Of a stretch of 64,000 nt of DNA, positions 46,693-56,553 are shown piece after piece. The notes under the pieces were generated by a model that saw nothing but the letters and a program-made list of their open reading frames with translations, did no database searches and had not been told where the DNA came from. Within the stretch, counting starts at the first letter, position 1; every line of letters starts with the position of its first letter. The stretch is from Carnobacterium sp. CP1. GTDB taxonomy: Bacteria > Bacillota > Bacilli > Lactobacillales > Carnobacteriaceae. The position numbers and the translations under genes are program-made. The stretch is taken from positions 1,550,001-1,614,000 of the forward strand of contig NZ_CP010796.1 of the NCBI RefSeq assembly GCF_001483965.1. Reading direction: 5' to 3'.

Positions 46693-47766
46693 ATGGCTCT
46701 CAAACAACTAAAGACTCCTGAGACAATGACTTCCCCAATAAAGAATGCAGGTATTAAAACAGCCATTTCTGAATTAATGAATGGCGAGCACTTGAGCTAC
46801 GAACGAACTACAGAAGCAATGGCAGAAATCATGGATGGCAAAGCGACGAACGCTCAAATTTCCGCTTACCTCACGGCTTTGCGTCTGAAAGGTGAAACCG
46901 TAGAAGAAATCACGGCTTCAGCTTCAGTAATGAGAAACTATTCTGAAAAAGTTCATTCTTTGGCAAATACTCTTGATATCGTAGGTACAGGAGGCGACGA
47001 AGCTTATACCTTCAACATTTCTACTACTTCTGCTTTTGTGATTGCTGCAGCTGGGGTCCCTATAGCGAAACATGGAAATCGCAGTGCTTCCAGCAAAAGC
47101 GGCAGTGCAGATGTGCTTGAAGCATTGGGCATCAATATCCATCTAACGGCTTTGCAGAGCGAAAAAATATTAGAAGAGTTAGGCATGTGCTTTATGTTCG
47201 CTCCCACCTATCATCCGGCAATGAAATATGCTGCTCCTGTGCGCAAAGAAATTGGAATCAGAACTCTTTTCAATTTGCTCGGACCTTTGGCAAATCCTGC
47301 GGGTGCTCGAATGCAAATGCTGGGAGTATACAATACACAATTGGTAAAACCTTTAGCCGAAGTGCTTAAAAATTTGGGAATGGAAAAAGCGATGGTTTTC
47401 TGCGGAAATGACGGATTAGACGAAATCACGCTGACGACCACCACAGAAGTTTCTGAAATCCGAAACGGCACTATCCGCCATTTCCAGTTTGATCCTGCAG
47501 AATATGGATTTGACTATTGCCATAAAGAAGAGTTGACTGGCGGCGGTCCTGAAGAAAATGCCCGCATTACATTAGCAGTTCTTTCTGGAGAAACAGGAGC
47601 CAAACGAGACACCGTTATCTGCAATGCCGGGCTCTCTATTTACTTAGCTAAAGATAATCTTTCCATTATGGAAGCTATCTTGCAAGCTGCAGACTTGATC
47701 GACAGCGGACAAGCTTTAGCAAAAATGGAGCAATTCAAACAACTTTCAAATGAGGTGAATAAATAA
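46693..47766 (+). CDS. trpD: Anthranilate phosphoribosyltransferase
   Basis: The 357-residue enzyme joins anthranilate and PRPP. Motifs: DIVGTGGDEAYTFNISTTSA, KHGNRSASSKSGSADVLEALG, RTLFNLLGPLANPAGA, GNDGLDEITLTT. Compared with usual TrpD proteins it has about 18-20 extra N-terminal residues (MALKQLKTPETMTSPIKN) before the normal start-like ISELMNGEHLSYE. AAAGGATG precedes the ATG. It is the first gene after the T-box; trpE and trpG, which usually come before it, are absent. It ends TAATG with trpC. Confidence 0.95.
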   Translation: MALKQLKTPETMTSPIKNAGIKTAISELMNGEHLSYERTTEAMAEIMDGKATNAQISAYLTALRLKGETVEEITASASVMRNYSEKVHSLANTLDIVGTGGDEAYTFNISTTSAFVIAAAGVPIAKHGNRSASSKSGSADVLEALGINIHLTALQSEKILEELGMCFMFAPTYHPAMKYAAPVRKEIGIRTLFNLLGPLANPAGARMQMLGVYNTQLVKPLAEVLKNLGMEKAMVFCGNDGLDEITLTTTTEVSEIRNGTIRHFQFDPAEYGFDYCHKEELTGGGPEENARITLAVLSGETGAKRDTVICNAGLSIYLAKDNLSIMEAILQAADLIDSGQALAKMEQFKQLSNEVNK

Positions 47767-48554
47767 TGATACTCGATAAAATCTCAGCCGCAACCAAACA
47801 CCGAGTGGCACGCGCAAAAGAAAAACTCGCTTTAGAAGATTTAAAAAAACAAGCCTTTGCATTGCCTATTGAACAAGATTTTCCTTTTGAAACAGCTTTA
47901 GCAGCATCAAATATGAGTTTCATTTGTGAAGTAAAAAAAGCTTCACCATCAAAAGGTGTGATCGCAGTGGATTTTCCATATCAAACGATTGCTCAATCCT
48001 ATGAAGCTGCTGGAGCAGCTGCGCTATCGGTATTGACTGAACCGGATTTTTTCCAAGGTGAAAATAAATTTTTATCTAAAATCAAACGGACTACTTCGAT
48101 TCCGATTTTAAGAAAAGACTTTATCGTCGACGAGTACCAAATTTATGAATCCAAAGTTATTGGTGCTGATGCCATTCTGTTGATCGCTGCTTTATTGGAA
48201 ACTGAAGAACTGAAACGGTATCAAGAGTTGGCACACACTCTAGGAATGTCAGCCTTGGTAGAAGTTCATTCTCAGTCAGAACTCAAAAAATCCTTATCCA
48301 TAAATCCACGCATCATCGGCGTCAACAACCGAAACTTGAAGACATTTGAAGTCGATATCCAAAATGCTGTTCTGCTTCGAAATCAGGTGCCCCAAAATAT
48401 CCTTTTTATAGCGGAAAGCGGAATTAAAACGCGAGCAGACATATCCCTGTTAGAAGAAAAGGCCGTAAATGGTGTTCTAATTGGCGAAACATTGATGCAA
48501 GCAACAGATAAACAAGCGAAATTAGCAGAATTACGTGGTGTCTTGAGTGTCTAA
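47766..48554 (+). CDS. trpC: Indole-3-glycerol-phosphate synthase
   Basis: The 262-residue TIM-barrel enzyme has the family motifs FICEVKKASPSKGVI, YEAAGAAALSVLTEPDFFQG, PILRKDFIVDEYQIYE, IIGVNNRNLKTFEVD and FIAESGIKTRADI. It closes the indole ring from carboxyphenylamino-deoxyribulose phosphate. The ATG overlaps the trpD stop by one base (TAATG), and the trpF start lies inside its end, so translation is coupled across the operon. Confidence 0.96.
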   Translation: MILDKISAATKHRVARAKEKLALEDLKKQAFALPIEQDFPFETALAASNMSFICEVKKASPSKGVIAVDFPYQTIAQSYEAAGAAALSVLTEPDFFQGENKFLSKIKRTTSIPILRKDFIVDEYQIYESKVIGADAILLIAALLETEELKRYQELAHTLGMSALVEVHSQSELKKSLSINPRIIGVNNRNLKTFEVDIQNAVLLRNQVPQNILFIAESGIKTRADISLLEEKAVNGVLIGETLMQATDKQAKLAELRGVLSV

Positions 48555-49164
48555 AACAAAAGTCAAAATCTGCGGCATCCGCCGTTTGGAAGATAGTGCT
48601 ATTTTAAATGAAACTTTGCCCGATTTTGCTGGCTTTGTATTTGCAAAAAGCCCTCGGAGAATCACTTTTCAAGAAGCAGAAATTCTCCGTCGCCATCTGG
48701 ACCGTCGGATACAAACGGTGGGCGTTTTTGTGAATGAACCCGTCGAATCGATTTTGCAGCTAGTGAATGAACAAGTCATCGATTTGATTCAGCTGCATGG
48801 GGATGAAGACGACCAGTACTTAAAAGAATTGGCACAACAGACAGATGCAAAAATCATCAAAGCCGTTCGAGTCTCTTCTGAATCCAATCTGAATCGGTCC
48901 TATGCAGCTGACTACTTGCTTTATGATGCCTATCACGGAAACAAGATGGGCGGAACAGGAAAAACGTTCAACTGGGAAATGTTGAGAGATAAAAAAGAAG
49001 ACTATTTTTTAGCAGGCGGCTTGAACCCTCAAAACATCAAGCAAGCCATTCAACAGCTGCATCCTTATGCCGTTGATATTTCCAGCGGTGTTGAAACCGA
49101 TGGATACAAAGACAGAAATAAGATTATTCAATTGTTATCAAATATACAGGAGGTTACAGCATGA
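48547..49164 (+). CDS. trpF: Phosphoribosylanthranilate isomerase
   Basis: The 205-residue TIM barrel has motifs [13 protein letters not shown] (catalytic Cys), [55 protein letters not shown] and [14 protein letters not shown]. It catalyses the Amadori step before TrpC. The start is GTG inside the trpC end, with no strong ribosome site of its own, which points to translational coupling. It is of normal length and overlaps trpB by four bases. Confidence 0.95.
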   Translation: MSKTKVKICGIRRLEDSAILNETLPDFAGFVFAKSPRRITFQEAEILRRHLDRRIQTVGVFVNEPVESILQLVNEQVIDLIQLHGDEDDQYLKELAQQTDAKIIKAVRVSSESNLNRSYAADYLLYDAYHGNKMGGTGKTFNWEMLRDKKEDYFLAGGLNPQNIKQAIQQLHPYAVDISSGVETDGYKDRNKIIQLLSNIQEVTA

Positions 49165-50342
49165 AAAACTATTTTGGAAAACACGGTGGGCAATTTATTC
49201 CAGAAACGGTGATGAATGCCATTGCGGAATTGGAAACAGCTTACGATTTTTATAAAGAGGATGCGGATTTTAACGCTGAGCTGAACCATTTGCTAGCCAC
49301 TTATGCTGGGCGCCCTTCTCTTTTGTATTATGCTGAAAAAATGACAAAAAAACTTGGCGGTGCAAAAATTTATTTAAAAAGAGAAGATTTGAATCATACC
49401 GGCGCCCATAAAATCAATAATGTGCTTGGTCAGGTTTTGCTAGCAAAAAAAATGGGAAAAACCCGAATCATCGCTGAAACAGGCGCTGGCCAACATGGAG
49501 TAGCCACTGCTACTGCTGCAGCTCTGATAGATATGGAGTGCGTAGTTTACATGGGAGAAGAAGACACCCAAAGACAAGCATTGAATGTTTTCCGGATGGA
49601 ACTGCTGGGCACGACAGTCATTCCAGTAACTACGGGTACGCGGACTTTAAAAGATGCCGTCAATGAAGCTATGAAAGACTGGACTTCTAATTTCGAAGAT
49701 TCACACTATGCTATCGGTTCAGTGATGGGTCCTCACCCCTTCCCTACCATGGTAAGAGATTTCCAAAAAGTCATCGGCGAAGAAACAAAAGTCCAGATTC
49801 TGGAAAGAGAAAACAAACTTCCAGATATGGTCATGGCTTGTATCGGAGGCGGAAGCAACGCCATTGGAATGTTTTATGATTTTATAGAAGATGAAGATGT
49901 ACAACTGATTGGCTGTGAAGCTGCCGGCCGCGGAATTGATACCAAAGAAACAGCCGCTACTCTCGCCGTTGGGACACAAGGTATTTTCCATGGCATGTCC
50001 TCTTATTTCTGCCAAGACAGTTATGGACAAATCGCTCCCGTTCATTCTATTTCTGCGGGTCTAGATTACCCAGGAGTTGGTCCTGAGCATGCTAATTTGC
50101 ACGATATTGGCAGAGCGACCTATGTATCCATTACCGATGAAGAAGCGGTCGAAGCTTTTGGCTACTTATCGAGAACCGAAGGCATTATACCCGCAATCGA
50201 AAGCTCGCATGCCATTGCCTATGCTAAAAAAATCGCTCCCGAAATGGACAAAGATCAAGTGATCGTCGTCTGTTTATCCGGGCGAGGAGACAAAGACGTG
50301 GCTGCCATTGCACGTTACAAAGGAGTGGATATTCATGAGTAG
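49161..50342 (+). CDS. trpB: Tryptophan synthase beta chain
   Basis: The 393-residue PLP enzyme is a TrpB1 type: [14 protein letters not shown], the PLP Lys in [33 protein letters not shown], the phosphate loop [15 protein letters not shown], and [13 protein letters not shown] at the end. It condenses indole with serine in complex with TrpA. AGGAGG precedes the ATG, which overlaps the trpF stop. Its own end overlaps the trpA start by eight bases. Confidence 0.97.
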   Translation: MKNYFGKHGGQFIPETVMNAIAELETAYDFYKEDADFNAELNHLLATYAGRPSLLYYAEKMTKKLGGAKIYLKREDLNHTGAHKINNVLGQVLLAKKMGKTRIIAETGAGQHGVATATAAALIDMECVVYMGEEDTQRQALNVFRMELLGTTVIPVTTGTRTLKDAVNEAMKDWTSNFEDSHYAIGSVMGPHPFPTMVRDFQKVIGEETKVQILERENKLPDMVMACIGGGSNAIGMFYDFIEDEDVQLIGCEAAGRGIDTKETAATLAVGTQGIFHGMSSYFCQDSYGQIAPVHSISAGLDYPGVGPEHANLHDIGRATYVSITDEEAVEAFGYLSRTEGIIPAIESSHAIAYAKKIAPEMDKDQVIVVCLSGRGDKDVAAIARYKGVDIHE

Positions 50343-51126
50343 AATAGCAGCAGCATTTAAAAATAAGAAAGCCTTTATTCCTTTTATTACAGCTGGAGAT
50401 CCCACGATCGCTACCACTAAACGGGTCATTCGAAAAGCTGTAGACGCCGGCGCAAGCCTCATTGAAATCGGCATCCCTTTTTCTGACCCTGTAGCTGAAG
50501 GTCCTGCCATCCAACAAGCGGACGAACGGGCACTATCAAATGGCATCAATGTGGATGATATTTTTCAAATGGTGCAGGATTTGCGCGAAGACATCACAAC
50601 ACCATTTGTCTTGATGACTTATCTCAATCCCGTTTTTGTGTATGGCGTGGATAAATTTATGGCCCGCTGCCAAGAAGTTGGAGTGGACGGGATCATCGTT
50701 CCAGACATGCCCTTCGAGGAAAAACACGTCATTTCTGGTGCTTGCAGACAATACGGTGTTGAGCACATCTCTATGATCGCTCCTTCTTCTGATGAAAGAA
50801 TCCATAAAATCGCCAAAGAAGCTACGGGATTTTTATACGTCGTTTCTTCTCTTGGAGTAACAGGAGTCCGCAGCAATATCAGCACCAATATCGCAGACAT
50901 CATCAAAAAAGTTAGAGAAGTCAGTGACATTCCTTGTGCCATTGGCTTTGGCATCTCCACCCCCGAACAAGCAAAAGAGATTTCTCAAGCAGCAGATGGC
51001 GTGATCGTTGGAAGTGCAATCGTCAATATTATCGCAGAAAAAGGAACAGAATCTCCAGATGCTGTTCATCAATACATTAACAGTATGGTAATGGCTATGG
51101 GAGATGATTTGAAAATGCACGTTTGA
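50335..51126 (+). CDS. trpA: Tryptophan synthase alpha chain
   Basis: The 263-residue alpha chain has motifs [36 protein letters not shown] (catalytic Glu and Asp), [29 protein letters not shown] and the phosphate site [21 protein letters not shown]. It splits indoleglycerol phosphate and channels indole to TrpB. The ATG at 50335 follows GGAGTGG and overlaps trpB; nine codons upstream stay open but have no ribosome site. It is the last gene; a terminator follows at 51302. Confidence 0.96.
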   Translation: MSRIAAAFKNKKAFIPFITAGDPTIATTKRVIRKAVDAGASLIEIGIPFSDPVAEGPAIQQADERALSNGINVDDIFQMVQDLREDITTPFVLMTYLNPVFVYGVDKFMARCQEVGVDGIIVPDMPFEEKHVISGACRQYGVEHISMIAPSSDERIHKIAKEATGFLYVVSSLGVTGVRSNISTNIADIIKKVREVSDIPCAIGFGISTPEQAKEISQAADGVIVGSAIVNIIAEKGTESPDAVHQYINSMVMAMGDDLKMHV

Positions 51127-51299
51127 ATTTATGGTTCTTCTATCGGTTTTAAATAAGTAACTATAGCGATAAAATTTCTTATGAATACTTGATACCGTAT
51201 GTATATAGCACTGCTTTCTTAACTTAGTTCCATAAATTTTTCTGACTTTTCTTCTATCCAAGAGTATAATAAGCATGGATTCTATTGGTAAAAAAGATA

Positions 51300-51336
51300 A
51301 AAAATCGGCAAAGAAATTCTGCCGATTTTTTACGTC
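51300..51336. terminator. Bidirectional terminator between trpA and nagB
   Basis: AAATCGGCA / TGCCGATTT with a 9-base loop, flanked by A and T runs. The stretch 51127-51299 shows nothing else. Confidence 0.9.
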
Positions 51337-51362
51337 TATTATTTAAAGGTTTAACACAAGAC

Positions 51363-52088
51363 TTACTTTTCTAATAATGAAGCAGCAGCTTCATCGATGA
51401 TAACAATAACATTATCGTGATTTCTTAAAGCTGTAACAGGACAATCTGGAGTAATCTCGCCTTCTAAGAACGCTTTGACTGCTTCAGCTTTATGTGCACC
51501 TGAAACTAACAACAGTACCTTCTCAGCATCTAAAATTTCTGAAAATCCTAATGTAAACATTTCAGTCGGTGCTTCTTCTCTAGTAATGCCGTATTCTTTC
51601 ATCGTGCTTTGTACAGTCGATTCTTCGTGTTCAGCTAAAAACATGGTTGAATCAAATGGCGTTCCTGGTTCGTTTGCCCCAATATGTCCGTTTGTTCCAA
51701 GACCTAGTATTTGGATATCTCTTTTGTTTTGGGAAAGAAGCTCTTTGTATCGTTCAATCTCTTGATCAGGGTTTGCTGTTTCTCCATCAATCAAGTATGC
51801 CTGTTTGGGTTGGTTTTGAATTAAATTAAAAAGGTTTTCATACATATAGGTCCGAACAGTGTACACAGCATTTTTTGGACCTACATACTCATCTAGATTA
51901 AAGATGGTAGCATTGCTGATATCTAGGCCATTGTTTATCCCTTCTACTAAATACTTAAATAACCCTCTAGGAGTGCCTCCTGTATTTAAAGAAAGTACCG
52001 GTTCTTTGTTTTCTTCAATAACTTCTTTCAATACTTCAAAAGCTTTCTTTGACATTTCATCATAATCTTTTACAAAAATTGTTTGCAT
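51363..52088 (-). CDS. nagB: Glucosamine-6-phosphate deaminase
   Basis: The 241-residue enzyme converts glucosamine 6-phosphate to fructose 6-phosphate and ammonia. Family features: LSLNTGGTPRGLFKYLVEG, the active-site FNLDEYVGP, ILGLGTNGHIGANEPGTPF with the catalytic His, and VTALRNH. The length suits the short Firmicutes NagB. AAAGGAG precedes the ATG. It lies 88 bp after the PTS permease gene in the same orientation, with an intergenic hairpin between them, which links the PTS to an amino sugar such as glucosamine or GlcNAc. Confidence 0.96.
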   Translation of the reverse strand: MQTIFVKDYDEMSKKAFEVLKEVIEENKEPVLSLNTGGTPRGLFKYLVEGINNGLDISNATIFNLDEYVGPKNAVYTVRTYMYENLFNLIQNQPKQAYLIDGETANPDQEIERYKELLSQNKRDIQILGLGTNGHIGANEPGTPFDSTMFLAEHEESTVQSTMKEYGITREEAPTEMFTLGFSEILDAEKVLLLVSGAHKAEAVKAFLEGEITPDCPVTALRNHDNVIVIIDEAAASLLEK

Positions 52089-52105
52089 ATTCTTTTTTCT
52101 CCTTT

Positions 52106-52150
52106 AAGCTGCCTCAACTTTACATCATTCTCATTGCTGAGGCAGTTATT
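52106..52150 (-). other. Intergenic hairpin between PTS gene and nagB
   Basis: On the minus strand AACTGCCTCA pairs with TGAGGCAGC around a 22-base loop and is followed directly by the nagB ribosome site without a T-run. On the plus strand a T-run follows, so it could stop antisense transcription; on the minus strand it may tune nagB expression. Confidence 0.55.
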
Positions 52151-52176
52151 TTTTATCTATTTCTATTCTACCATAC

Positions 52177-53766
52177 TTATTTTTGTGCTTTTATCTCTTG
52201 TTTTAGCGATTGAGCTGCTTTTTCCACTTTCCCGCCATAAACGACTTGGATATTATTTTGGTTGATCTTGACTAATCCCATAGACCCTGTCGATGCTAAC
52301 AACCGTTCATTTACGATAGAAGTGTCTTTTAGTACTAAACGTAAACGTGAGATACAGTTATCAATTTCAACAACGTTTTCTTTGCCCCCTAGAGCGCTTA
52401 AAATACTTGCTCCTAAATTATCATTTGATACCACGACTGCATCCTCTTCAGTTTCGTCAGCAACGTTTGTTCTACCTGGAGTTTTCACATCAAAGCGTTC
52501 AATCACATATTTAAATACAAAATAATACACAACTGCATAAACTAGACCTACTGCCACACATAAATACCACCTGGTGTAAGTGCCTTGCAAAATACCGAAA
52601 ATCGTTAAATCAATCATACCTCCGCCGGCGTTCCCTACAGCGACATTCATCAATGTCATTAATAAGAAGGACAGACCTGACATAAAGGCATGGAATACCC
52701 AAAGAATTGGAGATATGAAAATAAAGGCGAATTCAATTGGTTCCGTTATACCGGTTACAAAAGAAGTCAATGCAGCAGCAAAGAGCATTCCTTTAATTTT
52801 CGGACGTTGTTCTAGATAAGCTGTTTTATACATTGCATAACATGCTCCAGGCAAACCGAATAACATAAAAGGGTGATACCCTTGTGTTAAGAATCTCGTT
52901 GATTGCCGTAATACAACTAAATTCATATTTGGCGAAGCCATTTCAGCGTTAAAAATAGATAGTGCTCCTGAAATTGTTTCTCCATCAACCATAGCTGTTC
53001 CTCCAAGTGGTGTGAAACGAATCAATTGGTTTAACACATGGTGCAACCCAGTTGGAATCAATAAGCGTTCTGAAAAACCATAGATGAAGGAACCAAAAGC
53101 ACCTGATTGCCCAATTAAACTACCTAAGCCATTGATTGCTATGTTAAAGAACGGCCATACGAAATAAGAAATAATAGAAAGAAACGGAATCGTTAGAATA
53201 ATGACGATCGGTACAAAACGATTTCCACTAAAGAAACTAAATGCTATAGGCAATTGTTTTGTATGATACCGATTATGGATAAATGCTGTCCAAAGACCGA
53301 CTACAATACCGCCAAAAACACCCATCCGATAAGTGAAGACACCTAACATGGTCTCATAGACACTACCGAATTCTACTGCACGTATGTCGCTCAAGCCTTG
53401 ACTAGTTAAGTATTCAATAGAAGTATTTTCTGCAGTAATGTTATTGAGCTGCAACAAATAATTGATGACTACATGAAATAGAATAAATCCGATAACCACT
53501 GAAAAACCAGCAATTTCTTTGTCTTCTTTCGCCATACCTGTCGCAACAGAAATAGCAAATAAAATTGGCAGCAACCCAAACATGGTAGACACAATGGCTT
53601 GAGCTCCGCCTATAAATGTTTGAATCGCATATGCATTAGCTAGTCCTTCACCAACAATGGCTGGATTTTGCAGAATAGATACGATGCCTAATAATAACCC
53701 TGATGCTACAATGATGGATAGCGGGCCCATCAACGTTTTTCCTAATTTTTGAATTTGTGTTCTCAT
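52177..53766 (-). CDS. PTS permease, glucose/maltose/GlcNAc family, IIC-IIB
   Basis: The 529-residue protein has an N-terminal IIC domain (QIQKLGKTLMGPLSIIVASG, ITEPIEFAFIFISPILWVFH, HHVLNQLIRFTP) and a C-terminal IIB domain from about 440 with phosphocysteine motif VVEIDNCISRLRLVLKD. It resembles MalX-type permeases. IIA is not attached. With nagB downstream and an RpiR regulator upstream, an amino sugar or amino-sugar-containing disaccharide is a reasonable substrate; glucose or maltose are alternatives. AGAGGGTGGGG precedes the start. A cre site lies about 95 bp upstream. Confidence 0.9.
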   Translation of the reverse strand: MRTQIQKLGKTLMGPLSIIVASGLLLGIVSILQNPAIVGEGLANAYAIQTFIGGAQAIVSTMFGLLPILFAISVATGMAKEDKEIAGFSVVIGFILFHVVINYLLQLNNITAENTSIEYLTSQGLSDIRAVEFGSVYETMLGVFTYRMGVFGGIVVGLWTAFIHNRYHTKQLPIAFSFFSGNRFVPIVIILTIPFLSIISYFVWPFFNIAINGLGSLIGQSGAFGSFIYGFSERLLIPTGLHHVLNQLIRFTPLGGTAMVDGETISGALSIFNAEMASPNMNLVVLRQSTRFLTQGYHPFMLFGLPGACYAMYKTAYLEQRPKIKGMLFAAALTSFVTGITEPIEFAFIFISPILWVFHAFMSGLSFLLMTLMNVAVGNAGGGMIDLTIFGILQGTYTRWYLCVAVGLVYAVVYYFVFKYVIERFDVKTPGRTNVADETEEDAVVVSNDNLGASILSALGGKENVVEIDNCISRLRLVLKDTSIVNERLLASTGSMGLVKINQNNIQVVYGGKVEKAAQSLKQEIKAQK

Positions 53767-53859
53767 TTATTCCCCACCCTCTTTAAATTTTAATTTTTTT
53801 CTGATAAAACGATTCACTATTATACCCATATAAGATAACCGTTCATCCTCCTTTTTACT

Positions 53860-53873
53860 GGTAAACGTTTACA
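53860..53873 (-). promoter_or_regulatory. cre site upstream of the PTS-nagB operon
   Basis: GGTAAACGTTTACA matches the cre consensus at all but the first position and lies in an almost palindromic context (ACTG...CAGT). A -10-like TATAAT (minus strand, about 53817-53822) lies downstream with a poor -35. Confidence 0.72.
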
Positions 53874-54027
53874 GTCGACTTGCTAAATAAAGATTATCAT
53901 CTTGTCCAAAACTTATCAATCGCTTTCATGCAGATAAATTAATGAACCAGAACACGGATTTTGGTTCATTTTCTGAATTATTATTCAGGCTTTTTTGTAC
54001 TGCTATATTCTTTCAGCAGGTATTAAA

Positions 54028-54062
54028 AAAGATTGGCAACAATCAATGTTGGCAATCTTTTT
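54028..54062 (-). terminator. Terminator of the RpiR gene
   Basis: AAAGATTGCCAACA pairs with TGTTGCCAATCTTT with one mismatch; on the minus strand TTTTTTAAT follows. Confidence 0.82.
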
Positions 54063-54110
54063 ATAATTCTTTTATTTTTATAAAAATAGTCTCATTTAAT
54101 CGTTAAGAAG

Positions 54111-54905
54111 TTACTCTTCTTGCAGGAAAGACTGTGGATGATCTTTACTGTAATTAATGAATCCTTCATACAACAAACTTAAAACCAAATTCAATGTACA
54201 AAAAGAAGTGTTGTTTAAATTACTGGTTTTGTTCATATTTGATACTTGATAATAAAGATTATAATCTGTCAGGTAGGATAGTGTGTTCCTTGAAAAAACT
54301 GTCACTGAAACCATCGGCGTTCCTTTAAGCGAGATGCTTTTAAGCACTGGTTCTATAGAATCTACATTTCCTGACAATCCTATAATAAACAATAGGTCAT
54401 CTGATGTGATACTTTGAGCGATTAATTCCAGTTCTACCTTGCTAGGGATAATGATCAAATGAATGTTACTGTTCATCAAGCACCTTGAAAATTCGCTCAA
54501 CATCAATCCTTGTCCATAACCTGTACCATAAGCAAAAATCCGTTTAGAACTGACCATTAATTCATAAATTTTTTCAGCACTTTTATCTTGCTCAAATAGG
54601 CGGATAGTAGCTTTGACATCTTCTAATACAGTGGAAGAGTTAAAATAATCGTTGCTGGAAACTTTAGTATTTTCCATACTTTTAATTTCTTCTTTTAAAA
54701 AGTAGCGAAATTCGCTATACCCTTTAAATCCAAGTTTTTTAACCATACGAATAATCGTTGAAGCTGAAACATTCGAGTACTGAGCAATTTCAGACACCGT
54801 TTTGTCGCCGCATAATTCAAGGTTTTGGCTAATGAAGCTGATGACATATAAATCGTTTTCATTTAGCGAATCGTAGTACTTATTAATAAGCTGCTCTAAT
54901 CTCAT
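54111..54905 (-). CDS. RpiR-family transcriptional regulator
   Basis: The 264-residue regulator has an N-terminal RpiR helix-turn-helix (KTVSEIAQYSNVSASTIIRM, then VKKLGFKGYSEFRYFL) and a C-terminal SIS sugar-phosphate-binding domain (IFAYGTGYGQGLMLSEFSRC, LLFIIGLSGNVDSIEPVLK, PMVSVTVFSRNTLSYLTD). It lies upstream of the PTS-nagB genes in the same direction but has its own terminator, so it is a separate unit. It likely senses an amino-sugar phosphate. AGGAGG precedes the ATG by about ten bases. Confidence 0.92.
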   Translation of the reverse strand: MRLEQLINKYYDSLNENDLYVISFISQNLELCGDKTVSEIAQYSNVSASTIIRMVKKLGFKGYSEFRYFLKEEIKSMENTKVSSNDYFNSSTVLEDVKATIRLFEQDKSAEKIYELMVSSKRIFAYGTGYGQGLMLSEFSRCLMNSNIHLIIIPSKVELELIAQSITSDDLLFIIGLSGNVDSIEPVLKSISLKGTPMVSVTVFSRNTLSYLTDYNLYYQVSNMNKTSNLNNTSFCTLNLVLSLLYEGFINYSKDHPQSFLQEE

Positions 54906-55130
54906 GGGTCAATTGCCTCCTATGTTAACTAAATTCAAAATTCTGTTATATATCAGTTTAACATAAGAACGGTTTATATTAAAAGTCTCTAATATGTTTA
55001 GAAACCTCTTTGATGAATGTAAAAATTTCTTATGGAACTGTTATTATTTCAATTTGCTGCTTCTTTTTCTAAATAAATTACAACTCTTATAAGCATTCAT
55101 TGATTGTAGATGATAATACGTTTTCTCAAA

Positions 55131-55170
55131 TAAAAAAGACCTTACTCTGTTTAAACTGCACAGTAAGATC
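55131..55170 (-). terminator. Terminator of the amidase gene
   Basis: GATCTTACTGTG pairs with CAGAGTAAGGTC around a 9-base loop; on the minus strand TTTTTTATTTG follows. The stretch 54906-55130 shows nothing else recognised. Confidence 0.85.
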
Positions 55171-55231
55171 TATCTAACTAGATTTATTCATAAGAATTTA
55201 TAGGGTATCTCCGAGGATCTTTCACTTTCGT

Positions 55232-56512
55232 TTAAAATTCTGTTTCTTTATTTTCCATACAAATATCCATCGTCAAGTTTAACAACACATCTGCTCCTTT
55301 TTTCAAGTCAGCATAATCTGTCCATTCATCTGGATGATGAGAAACACCTTCTTTACTTGGAACATAAATCATATTTGTAGGTGCAAAATCAGTCATGATC
55401 ATAGCATCATGTCCCGTTCCATTATTAATAATAGCATGCGAATAACCTAATGTGTCGCAGATCCCTTTCATTTTATCTACATTTTCAGCATCCATCATAC
55501 TTGGCGGGGTTGGGTTAGGGTAGCCAATACGAGCCATTTCCAGTAATTCAGTTTGAACACCCGTTTCTGCTTCGATACCTGCTAAAATTCTCTGGAATTC
55601 TTCCTTCAAATCAGTGCTATCGAGAATTGCTTTATCAAATGTTCTGATTTCAACTAATGCTTGTACATAATCTGGAATAAATTGATTAGAATTTGGAGAA
55701 ATGTCCAAGGCACCAACTGTACCAGCAATTCCTGATCCTAGTCCTTTCATAATATCGTTAACAGCAATAACGAATTTTGAAGCTGCTACTAACGCATCTT
55801 TGCGTTTGTCCATTGGAGCTGTAGAATCCTCTAATTCTCCATGAAATCTCATCTTATAGCGGCCTATACCTGGTAAATACTCAATTAAGCCAACATCAAC
55901 GTTATCTTTTTCTAAAATTGGCCCTTGTTCAATGTGCAATTCTACGAAATTCTTAATTGATTTTGGCGCTCTTTTAGCACTTTCTAAATCAGGATCTAGT
56001 CCGTATTCTTTCATCGCCTCTAACTTCGTTTGTCCATGACGGTTTTTAACCGTCTTAAGTTCCAGTTCAGTCATCGTTCCCACCATAGCACGTGAGTTGG
56101 ATACACCTGTTCCCGGTCCAAAAGTTTCGCCTTCTTCTGCATTCATTAAAATCAATTCAATTGGATAATCGTTTTCGATATTATTTTCCAATAAAACACG
56201 CATGGTTTCTAATGCAGAAACTACACCAGCTGCTCCATCGAAAGCACCGCCATTAACAACAGAATCATAATGAGAACCAATCATAACAACCGGCGCATCT
56301 TTTAATTTTCCTTCTTTGCGTCCAAATAAAGTTGAGAAGCCGTCTTCCCAAATAGTTAATCCAAGCTTTTTCATTTCATTAATTAAATACTCTTTAGCTT
56401 GCTGATCTTCTTTTGAATAAGCGGACCGGGTGACTCCATTTCCAGGTGTGGCATTAAAGGTAGCTAGGGTTTCGATATTATCAATAATTCGCTCTAAATT
56501 TGTTTCCAACAT
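55232..56512 (-). CDS. M20-family amidase (N-carbamoyl-L-amino acid hydrolase/allantoate amidohydrolase family)
   Basis: The 426-residue dizinc amidase has the family's metal ligands in IGSHYDSVVNGGAFDGAAG (His, Asp), LMNAEEGETFG (Glu), ELHIEQGPIL (His) and GTGHDAMIM. The family hydrolyses N-carbamoyl or ureido groups of amino-acid derivatives, allantoate or ureidoglycolate. Which one is used here is unknown; no other purine-degradation or hydantoinase gene is near. GGAGGCG precedes the start. It follows dsdA in the same orientation, but a terminator and a 560-bp gap with its own promoter separate them. Confidence 0.88.
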   Translation of the reverse strand: MLETNLERIIDNIETLATFNATPGNGVTRSAYSKEDQQAKEYLINEMKKLGLTIWEDGFSTLFGRKEGKLKDAPVVMIGSHYDSVVNGGAFDGAAGVVSALETMRVLLENNIENDYPIELILMNAEEGETFGPGTGVSNSRAMVGTMTELELKTVKNRHGQTKLEAMKEYGLDPDLESAKRAPKSIKNFVELHIEQGPILEKDNVDVGLIEYLPGIGRYKMRFHGELEDSTAPMDKRKDALVAASKFVIAVNDIMKGLGSGIAGTVGALDISPNSNQFIPDYVQALVEIRTFDKAILDSTDLKEEFQRILAGIEAETGVQTELLEMARIGYPNPTPPSMMDAENVDKMKGICDTLGYSHAIINNGTGHDAMIMTDFAPTNMIYVPSKEGVSHHPDEWTDYADLKKGADVLLNLTMDICMENKETEF

Positions 56513-56553
56513 TTGATACGCCTCCGGTATAATAGTTTATTTTTATCAAACTC

